NCBI RefSeq assembly: GCF_020921035.1
Contig: NC_063151.1
Coordinates: 4,712,001 to 4,776,000, forward strand
Origin: Rhodamnia argentea
Lineage: Eukaryota > Streptophyta > Magnoliopsida > Myrtales > Myrtaceae
Length of the DNA stretch: 64,000 bases
Direction of reading: 5' to 3'
Numbering within the stretch: position 1 is the first letter of the stretch; each line of letters starts with the position of its first letter. The position numbers and the translations under genes were made by a program. Below are positions 11,388 to 23,206 of the stretch, one piece after another. A model generated the notes under the pieces. It was not told the origin of the DNA, did not search any database, and was given only the letters and a program-made list of their open reading frames with translations.

Positions 11388-13300
11388 TGCAACGGACTCC
11401 CTTCTTTCTTTTTATTTGGATGTCGTGCCAATTTGGTGCCATATAAATTGAGTTAGTCATAGCACGATACTGTGTATAATTATGTCTGTGTCAATAATCG
11501 GATAATTCATGTCAACAATAATCAACCGTCAAAATTAAAAGCATAACGTAAGGAATGCTCGGCGTTTTTTAGGATGTAGGGGAACGTTTTTTGGAGGAAA
11601 AAAAAGAACAGTAGAAGAATGAGTTTGATTTTCGAATAAACAATAAGCACCAATTGTGACATTACCCATTACTTTATTACTATGTTTTTTTGCTATTGGT
11701 ATCTTTTGCTGGCCGGCCCCACCCTCAAGCCTACCTCCCCCTTCCGAATGGGACGGGACGGTAGCTAATTAGGCCAAGCATTAAGTCGGCCTTGAAATTA
11801 GCCTCAGAAAAGCAAAATCGATCTCATTATCCTAAGTAAAATATTTAGTAAAGTAAAGGTACATTTCTTTGGCATATTCCAAAGAAATTCACTAGATAAA
11901 ACGGAGATGGGGTTTAAAAAAAGGAGAAAAATGACGCAAACGATCCATGAACTTTAATCCAATTTGCAATAAGATTTATGCATTTTTAATATATGTTCAC
12001 TTTAGTCCCTAGATTATATGAATATGTTCAAATTTTCCCTTTTATTAATTCAAATTAGGGATGACTTTGAGCATTTTCATATAGCATTTTCATTGGACTA
12101 GATCGAACATAAGCCAAAAGTTTACGGATCATATTTTTTTTTTTGGACAGATTTTACGGATCATGTTGAACAAATTAAAATTCAGAAATCGCATTGCATA
12201 TGGGTCAAAGTTCTCAATCGAAAAGGGACACGACATTGCTTTAAAGGGCCAGCTGTTCCTCCCTATTAGGCCTTGGCACCACCCACCATCATCGTCTCCC
12301 ATCTCAACAAAACCAGGTTCGTATCCATCTATTAAGCAAAATTTAATTAAGAATTTTTAAATTACTATTACACTTTCAATGCTCATTATAAAAATTAACC
12401 TCTCCGTTAACCGTTACAGTATTTTTGAATCGGCAATCGCATAGAAAGTTCCAGGGCGGGAGTAGTTGTTGTTAATTATGATTTCCCTTCTCTTCATCAC
12501 CCTTTTTACTTTCCGTGTGAAAAAATCATTAAGTGAGTAGATGACCTCAAAGGATAAGCTTAGCTGACCAAAAATCAGTCCATCAGATCAAACGCTCACG
12601 TCACGGCTACGAGCCAGCCCGAAAAGAAATTTGCACTAGAAATTCCAACACTGCTTGTATAATTAGTAATATACAGTAACACAAAAGACGTGAGAAAAAT
12701 AAGAGACTTCCCCAAAAAAACTTCCCCAAAAAAGATGGTCCCAACATTAAGAAAAAAACACGAGAGCAAAGTAATGCCTTGGAGCGAAGTGCCTGAAAGG
12801 CCCAATTTGCATATGGGCCGGGCTCAACAATGGCCCATGTTAAAAGAAGGGATGAGAAGAAAATTCATGGCCTAAGGTGTTTTCTGTACGTTAATTGTTT
12901 TGGAGAAGACCAAGGTTTAGAAGAAACTTAGAGTATGGAGACCGACAAATTCTGCTGACCCTTCAACTATTAATATTACTTCGTATAACGACGTGACCCA
13001 CCGCTCGTACACGGGAAGATGGAAAAGATAATGTGTAGAGGTTAATGGCACTGGCTTCTCCATTTTTTTCTTCTCTCGTTTTTGGGTTCTTCGCTAGTTA
13101 GAACCGTGAGAACGATGTACTCGACTGATCGTATTATCCATTTTCTCAATTCAACTGACATACAATTGCATCGAGAAACAAAGAGAGAATACATCAGAAA
13201 CAAGCCTTCCTAAGGAAAACAACATTTCAAGCTGGTTCGGCGACATCTTTATTAACTGAATTCGCCGTGATATTTTGTTGAGGCAACTCCTCAAACAATT
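11388..13300. other. Intergenic downstream of the intact RLP; duplicated block
   Basis: No gene is seen. Bases 12240-12800 match 6890-7470. A stretch at 12780-12860 carries the 'aaggcccaa...atgggcc' phrases also found near 26450. Bases 13020-13300 resemble 22970-23206, which is the 3' flank of the RLP relic and so fits a shared RLP 3' flanking sequence. Confidence 0.5.
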
Positions 13301-16300
13301 TCATTGTCCATGAAATTTGATGGCCTTCCGTTGTGGCTTCTCTGTCCACTTGGCTGCTCTTCTCTCCAGCATTCTCACACCTCGCATGAGCCATTTCGGT
13401 TTCTCCATTTCGAATGCAATGTAAGCTATCGAAATCCCAATCACGATTCCCGATGCATAGCCTAGCCACACTGTCTTCTGCTCGAACCAACTCTCATGCC
13501 CTTTGCGATCGAAGTTGATGAGGACAAGTGGTGGAGGAGATTGAGCATCACCGGGGCATGCCTTTGGCAATGGAGTTCCACATAAGCCTGGATTTTCATT
13601 AAACGAGTCACTTGGAAACGTGCCCAAATGCATATCTTGAGGAATTCGACCGGTGAGTTGGTTCTTCGAGAGGTTTAAGTACCCAAGGGATGCCAAATCT
13701 CCTAATTCTCTAGGGATTGCCCCTTTAAGCTTGTTCGAAGAAAGATCAAGCCATCCAAGATCAGTCAAGTTCCCTAGAGTCGGAGGGATGGAACCCGTAA
13801 GGTGGTTTTGAGAAAGGTTGAGCCCTACGAGAGAGTGAAGATGTCCGATAACTTTGGGGATATCCCCTTGGAAAGAGTTGTGCGACAAATCCATAATTGT
13901 GAGGAAGGTCAAGATCTTCACCAGCTCAATCTCTAGCCCTTTCATCGTCACGGTCACGGAATTCTCGTATGATGCCGATCCGAAAGATCGTGTCATATAA
14001 AGTGATTTGTCTTGCCCATTCTCGTCAGTCATCATGCCTTTAAGGTTCATTATCAAATTGGCTGGCAATGGACCACTAAAGTTGTTGTTGGAGAGGTCCA
14101 TAATGTGCAACTTGGGAAAGAGGTGAGCTCCCATGGGAATATCCAAAAGATCCTTCAAATTGTTGGAACTCAAAACGAGAACTTTTAGTTCTGGGAGTGT
14201 TCCCAACCATCTTGGGAATGTATCCTCTATCCGATTGTCGCTGAGATCTAGAACTTCAAGATTTTTACATTTGACAAGGGACCGGGGCAATGTGCCTTCG
14301 ATCAGATTTCGACTCAAGTCAAGAGTCATCAAGCTGCTTCTCGAAGAGAACGATGGAGGAATTGTGCCCTGGAGGTAATTCATTCTCAAGTTCAAAACTG
14401 ATAGATCGGTGCTAAAACTTGTCAAGCATCGAGGCAAGCTACCTGTTAAGCTGTTATTGGAAAAATCAATGACTTGGAGCTTGGTGGCCTTGCATATCAA
14501 AGAGGGGATCTTTCCTGTTATTTTATTATTTGCAATGGAATAATAAAATGTGACAGGAGATGCAAGTGGAATTGGCCCTCCGAACTCATTGTTGGACAAA
14601 TCTATGATAGCTAATGAGGTGTTTGAGAAAAGTTCTATGGGCAACCGTCCAGTGAAATTGTTGTTGGAAATAACCAAAAGTTCAAGAGCAGGGAAGGAGA
14701 GTCTCAAGGCAGTGAGGTTAATCCTACCATTAAATTTGTTTGATTGCAAGTCCAGACTCTGTAGTTGCGGTGCTTCCAGCCAATGTGGGAAGATATCACC
14801 GAACTCGTTGTGATCGAGATATAGTAATGATAAATTCACGCATTTGACTAGGGAGCGCGGCAACGGTCCTTGTAATTTATTATTGCTCAGCATTAGAGAC
14901 TCGAGATTGGTTATATTACCTAAGCATGATGGAATATTCCCGGAGAGACTATTATTAAAGAAATTTAAAACCTGGAGTGAACTCAACTGACAAATCAAAG
15001 AGGGAATCTCACCGGTGAAATTATTATTGTAGGCAAGAAAGACAGAAGTTGAAGATGGAGGGATCGGGAGCAGTCCTTGGAATGCGTTGTTGTAAAGGTA
15101 AATAGATGACAATCTCTTCCAGTGCAATTGTGGGACGCCTCCCTCCAGAAGGTTATCAGAAAGATCTAAGCCGTCTAATGTATCATGGCTTATTCCCCAA
15201 AACCATCTCGGGATCTCCCCACTAATCCTATTGGAAGAGAGGTCTAACCACATTAATCTTTTCAATGAACTCAAGAAGTAGGGGAACTTGGTCAAGTTGC
15301 AAAAACGCAAACTCAACACTTCAAGCTTCGGGAATGTATACTTCGGTGCATCATAGATTAGATTTAGTTCCTGAGAAACCACAAGCTCCCGGAGATCTTT
15401 AAAGTTTGCAAAGTTTTCAAACTCTACAACTCCGCTGAAGTCATTCCCGTAAAGATACAGGACTTGGAGTTGCTTGAGATTCCGCATTGACGAGGGGATG
15501 TGTCCTGTGAATGGGCAATTGCTAAGATCTAAAACTGTTAAACTCTCCATGTTACCAATTGAATATGGTATTTCTCCTGAAAAGTTGGTAGAATAGAGAG
15601 ACAAATACTCAAGAGGACCGGTCCAATTGGAAGTGGGAAGAGTCCCTGACATGTTTCTATTGTCACGTAAATCGAGATGAGTGAGGCTCGGTAATCGAAA
15701 AACAGTATCAGGAAACAACACCCCTCCCAAGGAACAACCAGAAGCGCTCAAATATGTCAGAGAAGAAGACAAATTCGCGAAGGACTTTGGTGAAACCATG
15801 GACATGTTTACCTCATCAAGGACAAGCTTTCTCAATGCTGTCAGATTCTGAACAAGCATTGTGAAGACCGAATTTTCCAACCCGAGAGAAGAGTACGAGT
15901 ATGCGGTGTCAACATAATTGACAGAGAGATCAAGTGACACCAGCTTGGAGAGGCGAGGGATTTCATGGGGAATGGCACCCACAAAGTGCGAACCAGAGAG
16001 ATTGAGATGAGTCAATTCTGTAAATGCACTCAGATTAGGCGGAATGCGCGAGCCAATGAAGTTATTACAGAAAAGGTTAAGGTTCTGAAGATGGCGAAGG
16101 AGAAACAGGGAGCTATTGGAATGGAGAGCGCCACGAAGCCGACTATAAGCAAGGTCGAGACCGACGACGTCGCCGGTGACGTTGTCACAAGTGACGCCGT
16201 CCCACGAGCAGCAGTCTACGCTCTTGTTCCATGAGTTTGTCTTCGGATAAGACACGACAGGGCCGTACCGATCACAATTGGCCGACGCCATGAGATCGAG

Positions 16301-16435
16301 CACGAAGGAATTCTTGAAGAGGAGCAAGGCATCGTGTTGGTCAGGAGGGCAAAGCGGCGAGGCAAAGGGAAGGGAGGAGGAATGTAAGAAAAAGAGGAAA
16401 CAGAGGAGGTGGAGGAGGATCCGATGACACCCCAT
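13301..16435 (-). CDS. LRR receptor-like protein (RLP), intact, 1044 residues
   Basis: This is a single uninterrupted exon from the ATG at 16433-16435 to the TGA at 13301-13303. The product is a plasma-membrane receptor-like protein. It has a signal peptide (1-26), an LRR N-cap with CCSWDGVTC (75-83), and LRRs from about 90 to 795. A short island follows (about 798-838, with YMTR and TMKGLEIE before the next repeat), then four more LRRs (840-935), a C-cap (NPGLCGTPLPKACPGD), a transmembrane helix (about 989-1008) and a basic cytoplasmic tail of about 30 residues. There is no kinase domain, so family knowledge predicts signalling through a partner such as SOBIR1. Length and layout fit Cf-9/RLP-class receptors. 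An LRR block appears duplicated inside (463-598 and 631-788). The start is supported by the signal peptide and by the same ATG in the paralogue at 1299. Ligand is unknown. Confidence 0.93.
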   Translation of the reverse strand: MGCHRILLHLLCFLFFLHSSSLPFASPLCPPDQHDALLLFKNSFVLDLMASANCDRYGPVVSYPKTNSWNKSVDCCSWDGVTCDNVTGDVVGLDLAYSRLRGALHSNSSLFLLRHLQNLNLFCNNFIGSRIPPNLSAFTELTHLNLSGSHFVGAIPHEIPRLSKLVSLDLSVNYVDTAYSYSSLGLENSVFTMLVQNLTALRKLVLDEVNMSMVSPKSFANLSSSLTYLSASGCSLGGVLFPDTVFRLPSLTHLDLRDNRNMSGTLPTSNWTGPLEYLSLYSTNFSGEIPYSIGNMESLTVLDLSNCPFTGHIPSSMRNLKQLQVLYLYGNDFSGVVEFENFANFKDLRELVVSQELNLIYDAPKYTFPKLEVLSLRFCNLTKFPYFLSSLKRLMWLDLSSNRISGEIPRWFWGISHDTLDGLDLSDNLLEGGVPQLHWKRLSSIYLYNNAFQGLLPIPPSSTSVFLAYNNNFTGEIPSLICQLSSLQVLNFFNNSLSGNIPSCLGNITNLESLMLSNNKLQGPLPRSLVKCVNLSLLYLDHNEFGDIFPHWLEAPQLQSLDLQSNKFNGRINLTALRLSFPALELLVISNNNFTGRLPIELFSNTSLAIIDLSNNEFGGPIPLASPVTFYYSIANNKITGKIPSLICKATKLQVIDFSNNSLTGSLPRCLTSFSTDLSVLNLRMNYLQGTIPPSFSSRSSLMTLDLSRNLIEGTLPRSLVKCKNLEVLDLSDNRIEDTFPRWLGTLPELKVLVLSSNNLKDLLDIPMGAHLFPKLHIMDLSNNNFSGPLPANLIMNLKGMMTDENGQDKSLYMTRSFGSASYENSVTVTMKGLEIELVKILTFLTIMDLSHNSFQGDIPKVIGHLHSLVGLNLSQNHLTGSIPPTLGNLTDLGWLDLSSNKLKGAIPRELGDLASLGYLNLSKNQLTGRIPQDMHLGTFPSDSFNENPGLCGTPLPKACPGDAQSPPPLVLINFDRKGHESWFEQKTVWLGYASGIVIGISIAYIAFEMEKPKWLMRGVRMLERRAAKWTEKPQRKAIKFHGQ

Positions 16436-16497
16436 TCTTGCAATTTAGAACTGCGTGTGAGTTGAGTGGTGGTGGTGGAGACTGTAGAGAACTTCAA

Positions 16498-16500
<3 letters not shown>

Positions 16501-16552
<52 letters not shown>
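16501..16552. repeat. (AT)26 microsatellite in the RLP core promoter
   Basis: Twenty-six AT units lie 66 bases upstream of the RLP start codon, exactly where the paralogue has its TATA-like segment (1364-1374). The flanks (tcaactc before, aaagcccctt after) match the paralogue, so the TATA region itself has expanded. Confidence 0.95.
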
Positions 16553-16557
<5 letters not shown>

Positions 16558-16572
16558 CCCTTACACTTACAC

Positions 16573-16745
16573 AGCATCGTGAAGTGATCAACACGGGTCT
16601 TCCCGAGAAGGTCGCGGTCAAAGTCTTGTTAAGATGACATTATTGGGACACATAATTTCCAAGGTGGGGCCACTTGCGTGTGGAAAATTTCTAGTGCCTT
16701 TTTGAAATTTCCATGGAATAATCCTCTTGAAAAGTCTCGACTAGT
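16573..16745 (-). promoter_or_regulatory. RLP promoter W-box module (copy E)
   Basis: This conserved upstream module of the intact RLP has TCGTGAAGTG at 16577 and GGTCAA at 16616-16621 (TTGACC on the gene strand). It is followed by the shared phrases 'attattgggacacataat' and 'ccatggaataat'. It lies about 140-310 bases before the start codon, as in the paralogue. Confidence 0.6.
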
Positions 16746-17235
16746 TTGGGGTAAAAGTGTCCGAAAAATCCTAAACTCACATTGGTATTAATTTAATCAT
16801 AAATTTTTTAATAATGTTAATTTAATCCTAATTTTTTTTATCTAGAGTTAATTCAGTCATTCCGGCTAATTTCAATAGCATATTCCTAACGTGGACGTCA
16901 TACGACCTACGTGGCACGATCGACTCTAACGTATATATATTTTTAATAATATTTTAGTGATTCTCGATTTATTTTTATTTCCTCCCTTTTTTTAAAATTG
17001 TGTCGAGGTGGGTCACAGGCGAACCTATAGCAGGCCTAATGTCAAAAAGAAAATTAAAACAAACTAATACAAACGATAAACATTTAAAATATCTACGTCA
17101 GCTCAAATCGTGCTATGTAGGACGACCGTCGTCCACGTGAATGACTTTCGAGCAATATGAATGAATTGACAAATTATCAAAACATTCAAGACTAATATCA
17201 AAATCGAAAGGTTTGGGGCTGATTATTTTTTTTAG
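16741..17235. mobile_element. Inverted-repeat MITE, family copy 3
   Basis: This is the same element as at 2718-3236 and 7725-8225, at the equivalent place in the right duplication unit, so it was inserted before the duplication. There are no proteins. Confidence 0.5.
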
Positions 17236-17570
17236 TAATTTTTTAGTGATTCTCAATTTATTTTTCAATCATGATTTGGGGATTTAGGTATAAGCCCAAT
17301 TTATTTTTCAATCATGAACTCTGTTCCTATACCTTTTATCCATGACCGGGGCTCTATAATTAGGCTTTTAGACCGATAAATCATCCTTCTACGTGATGCT
17401 GTTGACTTTAATAAGGGAAATTAAGCTTCTAATTGCGGTCTTTGATCGATTGATAGGTTACGACGGCGAAAACATATTTTTCGTGCCGCACTTTTGCCCA
17501 CTTCATCTTTCACAAAAGCTCCGGATAATCAAATTTAGAGTCGGAAAGTTACAATCATAAAAGCCTATGT

Positions 17571-17985
17571 TTTTTTTTTATTGGAAAGAAAATTTTCATT
17601 TCATTCGAGAGACAAGTACATTACTTCAAGATAAAGATGTAAATCAAACAAAACTAGTAAATCTGAAAAATAAATCAACCTGGTATAATCTGCAGAGACT
17701 CGTTCATTCCATACGGATGCATCGAAACACAATCGGCGGCCGGTTACCAAATCTCGTATCAACATCGGTGATGAGCATATACCCAAAAATTATCTCTTCA
17801 ATAACTACGGATTTGTCAAAAGGCGGTGCGTTTCTAAATTCGGCGTTCCCAAGACCATCACCGTATAGAGAAGAAGTTGAAAAAGCACAAATAACATCTT
17901 GTAAATCCTAAATTTGTTCTTAGATCGGAAGAGAAGAGCATCCAAATCTAAATCTAACTTTAGATCGGAAGCGAAGACCTGCAAA
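17571..17985 (-). mobile_element. Non-LTR retroelement 3' tail, copy 3
   Basis: Poly(T) begins at 17570, followed by the same block as at 3734-4110 and 8739-9170. It was carried along by the duplication of the RLP unit. It is 5'-truncated and non-coding. Confidence 0.4.
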
Positions 17986-18225
17986 ATAAAAATCAATTGA
18001 TCACAAAATAATTTTTAGATAACTCGACTGTAAAAATAATAGTGGAGCTGCAATCAACTATATGGAGTAAGTATCGAAGTCGGAGCGAACGAGTAAATCC
18101 AAAATAGCATATTCTTATGAGATGCTCGCACTCCAAATTTTTTAACTCATCGCGACAAAACAACGACGGGATTGTTTGCGAAATCAACGGAAAAAAAAAG
18201 GGCTTTGCAGGGCCCTTACTTACTG

Positions 18226-18520
18226 CATCGTGAAATGATCAACACGGGTCTTCTTCTCGAGGAGGTGACGGTCAAAGTCTTCTCAAGATGACATTATTGG
18301 GACACATAATTTTCATGGTGGGGTCACTTGCGTGTAGAAAATTTTTTAGTGCCATAGAAAATTCCATGGAATAAATAATCTTGTTGAAAAGTCTCGTGCG
18401 CCACGTGTACAGCACCCCCCATGTCACGGCACTAGCAACTCTTTTGGACGATTGACGAATTTTGACAGTCCTGAATTCTTTAATTGCATTTTCTGTCCTG
18501 AATTCTTTAATTGCATTTAC
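18226..18520 (-). repeat. Orphan RLP promoter module (copy F)
   Basis: This W-box module (GGTCAA at 18270-18275) has no downstream receptor gene. It is nearly identical to 4349-4630, including the doubled 'cctgaattctttaattgcattt' phrase. Confidence 0.6.
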
Positions 18521-20150
18521 TGGGAAATCTTTGATCAATTGATAGTTCAAAATCACAATGGCAAAAAGATGTTTTTCGTGTTGGACTCTGGCCAACTTCG
18601 TCGAACCCATGACTTTCGGTTAATCAAATTTAGAGTCGGGATGATCTAATTGGGAAATCTATATAAATTTAATGACCTAATTTAGATTGCATTGCCCTTA
18701 TGCTTATAGGCAAGGAATGCTATTTCTAACTAATTCCACTCTTTTCACATTTTTTTTATAGTAAGAAATATGCTATTAGAACTTGAAAATTTCTCGAGGG
18801 GTAGAAGTACATTTCACTCTTTTCACTTTTCAAGTCGTGTAAAATTCTAATGAATTTACATTACACGCATCAGAACGACTGAAATATATAAAAGAAGCTA
18901 ACTATCTTCAAATATTCCTAATAAATTATATGAGATCAAGTATAATTGCGTAAAAGGAAATCTATTTCATCGGAAAATAAATGAAATGTCATTTCAACAA
19001 AAAAAAAAAGAATATTTGATTTCTTTGGCAAATGAGATGAATTGGCATTCTAATTCTTACAATCCAATGACTGTCATGGGAACTCAATCGGGCCATGACT
19101 TATTGGAATGTGAAAAGCAAGAGTCAGACCATCATCACATTCACATTCCCAATGTGAATTGATAAAGGTATCGTCCAAAGCACTTTATTCTGTCGTTCGA
19201 CAACCTGATTAGGAAATTACAAAAGTGGCTTTAGAAAAAGTGAGAGGGCATCGGGCAGCCTCCAATATTGACGAGCAAAATATCTAATTAGTCATGGAAG
19301 GAAATTAAGTTTAACCACAACCCATAATAATGGTGAAAAAAAGCCTCAGGTTATTATCATCAAATAAAAGAGCAAATAACAACCTAGAAAAGTTATTTGA
19401 CACTTCACTCGAACAATAATGTGTGTGTGTGTGTGTGTGTATATGACTGAGAAATATCGACTCAAGTACTCTTGTATTATACATGTTTAGACGTGATCTA
19501 AACAATATAAAGCTTACAATAACTTTTTAGAAAACTGTCTCACACGATTTTAAGAAGTCAATAACTTTAAAATATATATTACCACATAAACAAATTGCAA
19601 TTTAGGATGCGAAAAGGCAAGGATCAAATGGTCCTCGTCGTGACCCATGCTCCAAGATTCCAAGTCAGAAAGTCTATTTTCTCACACGGCAAAAAGGATT
19701 GTCCAACGGAGTTTAATCAATCAGACGACAACCAAATCAAGCGGAAAAGAAAGTGTCCTGCCTTTTGTTTCGTCCACCCAAGTGCAAGTCAAGTCAAGTC
19801 AAGTCTCTTCCATTATCTAGAACCAAAAATATCTTGGCAAGCGTCCATCCATACGTTGTTGTAACTTCCACTGCCATCTGCATAGGAACTAGGAAGCAAT
19901 AGTCGCTTATGTACTTGGATGTTCCCACATGCTACGAATATTAATTGCTTTTCTATGTATATTAGTATGCTCGTAACAATGACTTAACTTAAATAATCCG
20001 GTTAAGTTTGTAGACAAATTACCGATGTATCTTTACTACCAGAAACATGCGTGCGCTTGCAAAGGGAGCAGCATGCTTCGCCTTAAAATCTCAATGAAAT
20101 CAATCAATTAATCAACAAATGTTATTAGCATCGTTAATGATTTATGTCTA

Positions 20151-20270
20151 AACATTTTTATAGACGATATAAAAAAATCATTTCATTCATTTTTATAAGT
20201 AATACAAGCGATTATTTTTAGGAAAAAAATTTCGAATCAGCCATTTTTCGCGAAATAAATGTAGCCTAAG

Positions 20271-20303
<33 letters not shown>

Positions 20304-22969
20304 GAGATTAATCGTCCTTTGAACCACTCTCAAGAAAAAAATTAATTCTCTAAAATTTTCCCTATGTTCATTCTCCAAGCATATATGGAGTTGGTGCATC
20401 AGAATATTAAACTCTTATAAAGTGCTTTAATGCGACAAGAGGATGAAATGCATAAACGCAAGTAATTACATAGTGACAGCTTCCAAAACTGAAGCCTTCA
20501 AGCCTTTGAGTTCCCTCATATTCGGATTATCTTTCTTTGCCGACTCCATCAACACTCTAAAATGGGAACTTATATTAATCATATGTACATGAATGTTTAT
20601 AAGCTAAGATTATCGAGATCAATTGAGGATTAGCATGTCTAGAATACTCGCTTGATTGATTATTTTGGTTTGGTTTGTTCCGGATAAACATTTTGGGCTT
20701 CTGGCATTGGCTCCAAACTTTGAAAACCTTTACATGCATGTTATTTCGAGTAAAATAGTTTGGCAAGGGGAAAAGTGTCAAAAAAGTCCTAAACCTATTG
20801 CATTAGTACCAATTCAGTCTTAAACTTTTTGCATTGATGCCAATTCAGTCATAAACCTCTTATTGGTGTCAATTCAGTCCTAAACATTTTGCATTAGTAC
20901 CAATTTAGTCCTAAATATTTTGTATTTATGTCAATTGAGTTAATTCAACAAATTTTGACCTAAAATCACTGGCGTGGACATCGATTATCCTACGTGGCAC
21001 AACCAACGCTAACATGGATAGTTTTTAAATTTTTTTTTATATTTTAAGTAATTTTTAAAAACATTTAAAAAAATGATTAAAAATTTATTTAAAATATTAG
21101 AATAATATTAAAAAAATCCAAGTTAGCTCTAGCCGTGCAACATAGGACAATTGATGTCCATGTCGGTGATTTTTGGCCAAAATTGACCAAATTAACTCAA
21201 GCATGAGGGACCATCGAGTTTGGCAAGGTCAATTTAGAAAGTCTTGTATAGTTCTGGGATGTACTGCATTTGTGTATATGAGAGTATATGTTTCACTTTG
21301 TTCACTCATTGTGATGGAAGGGTGTTTTTTTATTTTTTGGGTTCAATTCTCACTGGTACCTTGCCCTCATCTTCTTCTCTTTTTTTTTTTGGGGGGGTTC
21401 AAACTAATATTTCATTCATATAAAAAGCCGTAGTCTAACTGCTACAACTTCAACACAAAACAAACTCCAGATAACAAGATAAATAATCTGAATAAAGATA
21501 GGGCTCACATACTCAAATAATAAATCTATGACTTTTTCAAACCAAAATCGGCATCCCTCATCTTCTTCGCCTGCACACAAAGTGCAACAGCAATTCGCAT
21601 GTTACTTCACAATCAATCAGTTCATTTGCTCTTGCATGACCTTTTACTGCTTTTAGTTCAGAATCAGAATTTATTACTTGGCCAAGTTGAAGAGCTTTGA
21701 CGCAGCGAAGACCTTCCTGCAGCGACATGGTTAAGGACAAGCTCTCCTTCTTCGCGCGCTAAATTGCAAGGGCAACGTCCCTCGATCTCTCATGCTTTTG
21801 ATGGTGGAAGCGCCACCGGTGGTGGTGTTGCTCGAAGGAGGCGGTGGCAATTGTGGTGGTGGTGACCTGAAGTTCTCTTCCACCAGCGAGGCTTGTTGAC
21901 TCTTCTTCTTTTTTCTATTTCTCCTATTTAGGCTACCGAAGCATAAAAAAAAATAGAGGGAAAAAAAAAACAGAGAGTGAAGAAGACCTGAAAACCGGAC
22001 CCGTGTTTTTCGGATTAGGTCATAAGCGATTTTGGATTTTGGGTCCGTCGGACATAACAAACGCACTCTCTTAATATTTTGATTCGTCGGGTATCATGAA
22101 AATTCGACCCTAACCGGACCCTTAAACACCACCCCACTACTTGCTCGTTTCTCAGTTTGTCTCCCAAGCCCAAAATCAAACTTGCTCATGTCCACTGCAG
22201 TTCCTTGCCAAATATCGAACTCAAAGCATTTTAGGATTTGATAAGCTAACAGTATAATTATATAGCGGTGCAATCTCAACCGCAAGTATTATCAATGGCA
22301 AAAAAATATATAGCAATTATGACGGGACTCAACTCTGATCTTATGCCTAATATTCCACCATTATACTGTGACATTGTCATGCTAGCGGGACCTAAATTTT
22401 TTCTACATTAGTCGGCAACAAATTCCATTTCTAAAACACAATGTGCATCCCAACCCTGGACAGAGAAAACAATCAACTCGATAAGTTTAAACAATCTGAG
22501 TAACAACATAACCATGCAAGCAATCATTTCTCTCCCCACAAATCTGACCGATAGCCCATTCCAAGGAAGCCTTAGCATCTATGACCAAAAAAAAAAGGAA
22601 GCCTTAGCATCACGAGATTTCACGAGCACATTCCTCAACCACATCTTCCAGAGTCACCATCTGTTTCAGCCATCCCAATATAAGGTACAATGTATGATTC
22701 CTAATGCAATGTAATAACAGAACCAATCACCCAGTAAATGTATTGAGAAAAGCATTTTGACATGTAAAGAAGAATTGAACACTCCCGAAAAGAAAAAATC
22801 CAGGGTGTACATCACTTTCATTGCGCAGCGAAAATTTAGATGTCAACAAGAACATATTTCCATGGCAGATAATTTATTTACAACTTTGGCTGAATGGGTT
22901 AAGGTCGGTCTTCAAAATCTAATTCTTCATAGACAAAAATAGAAGCTACGCAGGTGGGAAGATGGAAAA
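20151..22969. other. Intergenic: (TC)14 tract, MITE relative, no clear gene
   Basis: A TC tract lies at 20276-20303; the left unit has a shorter one near 6588. Bases 20768-21190 belong to the inverted-repeat MITE family ('aaaaaagtcctaaacctattgcatt', 'cctacgtggcacaac') but look truncated at the right. A retroelement-like poly(T) tail begins near 21380. A stretch on the minus strand at 21540-21990 looks like two exon scraps with splice-like borders, but I cannot identify a gene. Confidence 0.45.
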
Positions 22970-23206
22970 GATACCGGTAGAGTTATTGGCGCTCACTTCA
23001 TTTTTCGGTTTTTGGTTCTCTTAAAGCTGTTTGCTTGACGTAACTCATTATTCATGAATCCAATGTAACTGACATAGAATTGTACCAAGAAATAAGAAGA
23101 GAAGACATTAGACACAAGCCTCTACAAATATAATAACATGTCAATCAGGTTCTTTATGCACCAAAATACATTGCACAGTTTCAAGAGACAATTCCGAAAA
23201 CAAATT

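Larger units (their letters stand above)
15137..20150. repeat. Segmental duplication, right unit
   Basis: This direct repeat of 1-6440 covers the 5' 433 codons of the RLP, its promoter, an inverted-repeat MITE (about 16741-17235), a retroelement tail (17571-17985), an orphan W-box module (18226-18404, GGTCAA at 18270-18275) and AT-rich DNA to about 20150. Example anchors: 5901 corresponds to 19599, and 1299 to 16435. Confidence 0.85.

Noticed and set aside
21540-21990. Two exon-like scraps on the minus strand with splice-like borders (ATG at about 21727-21729)
   Set aside because: They join to a frame of only about 30 residues that I cannot assign; perhaps a captured gene fragment, but unsupported.
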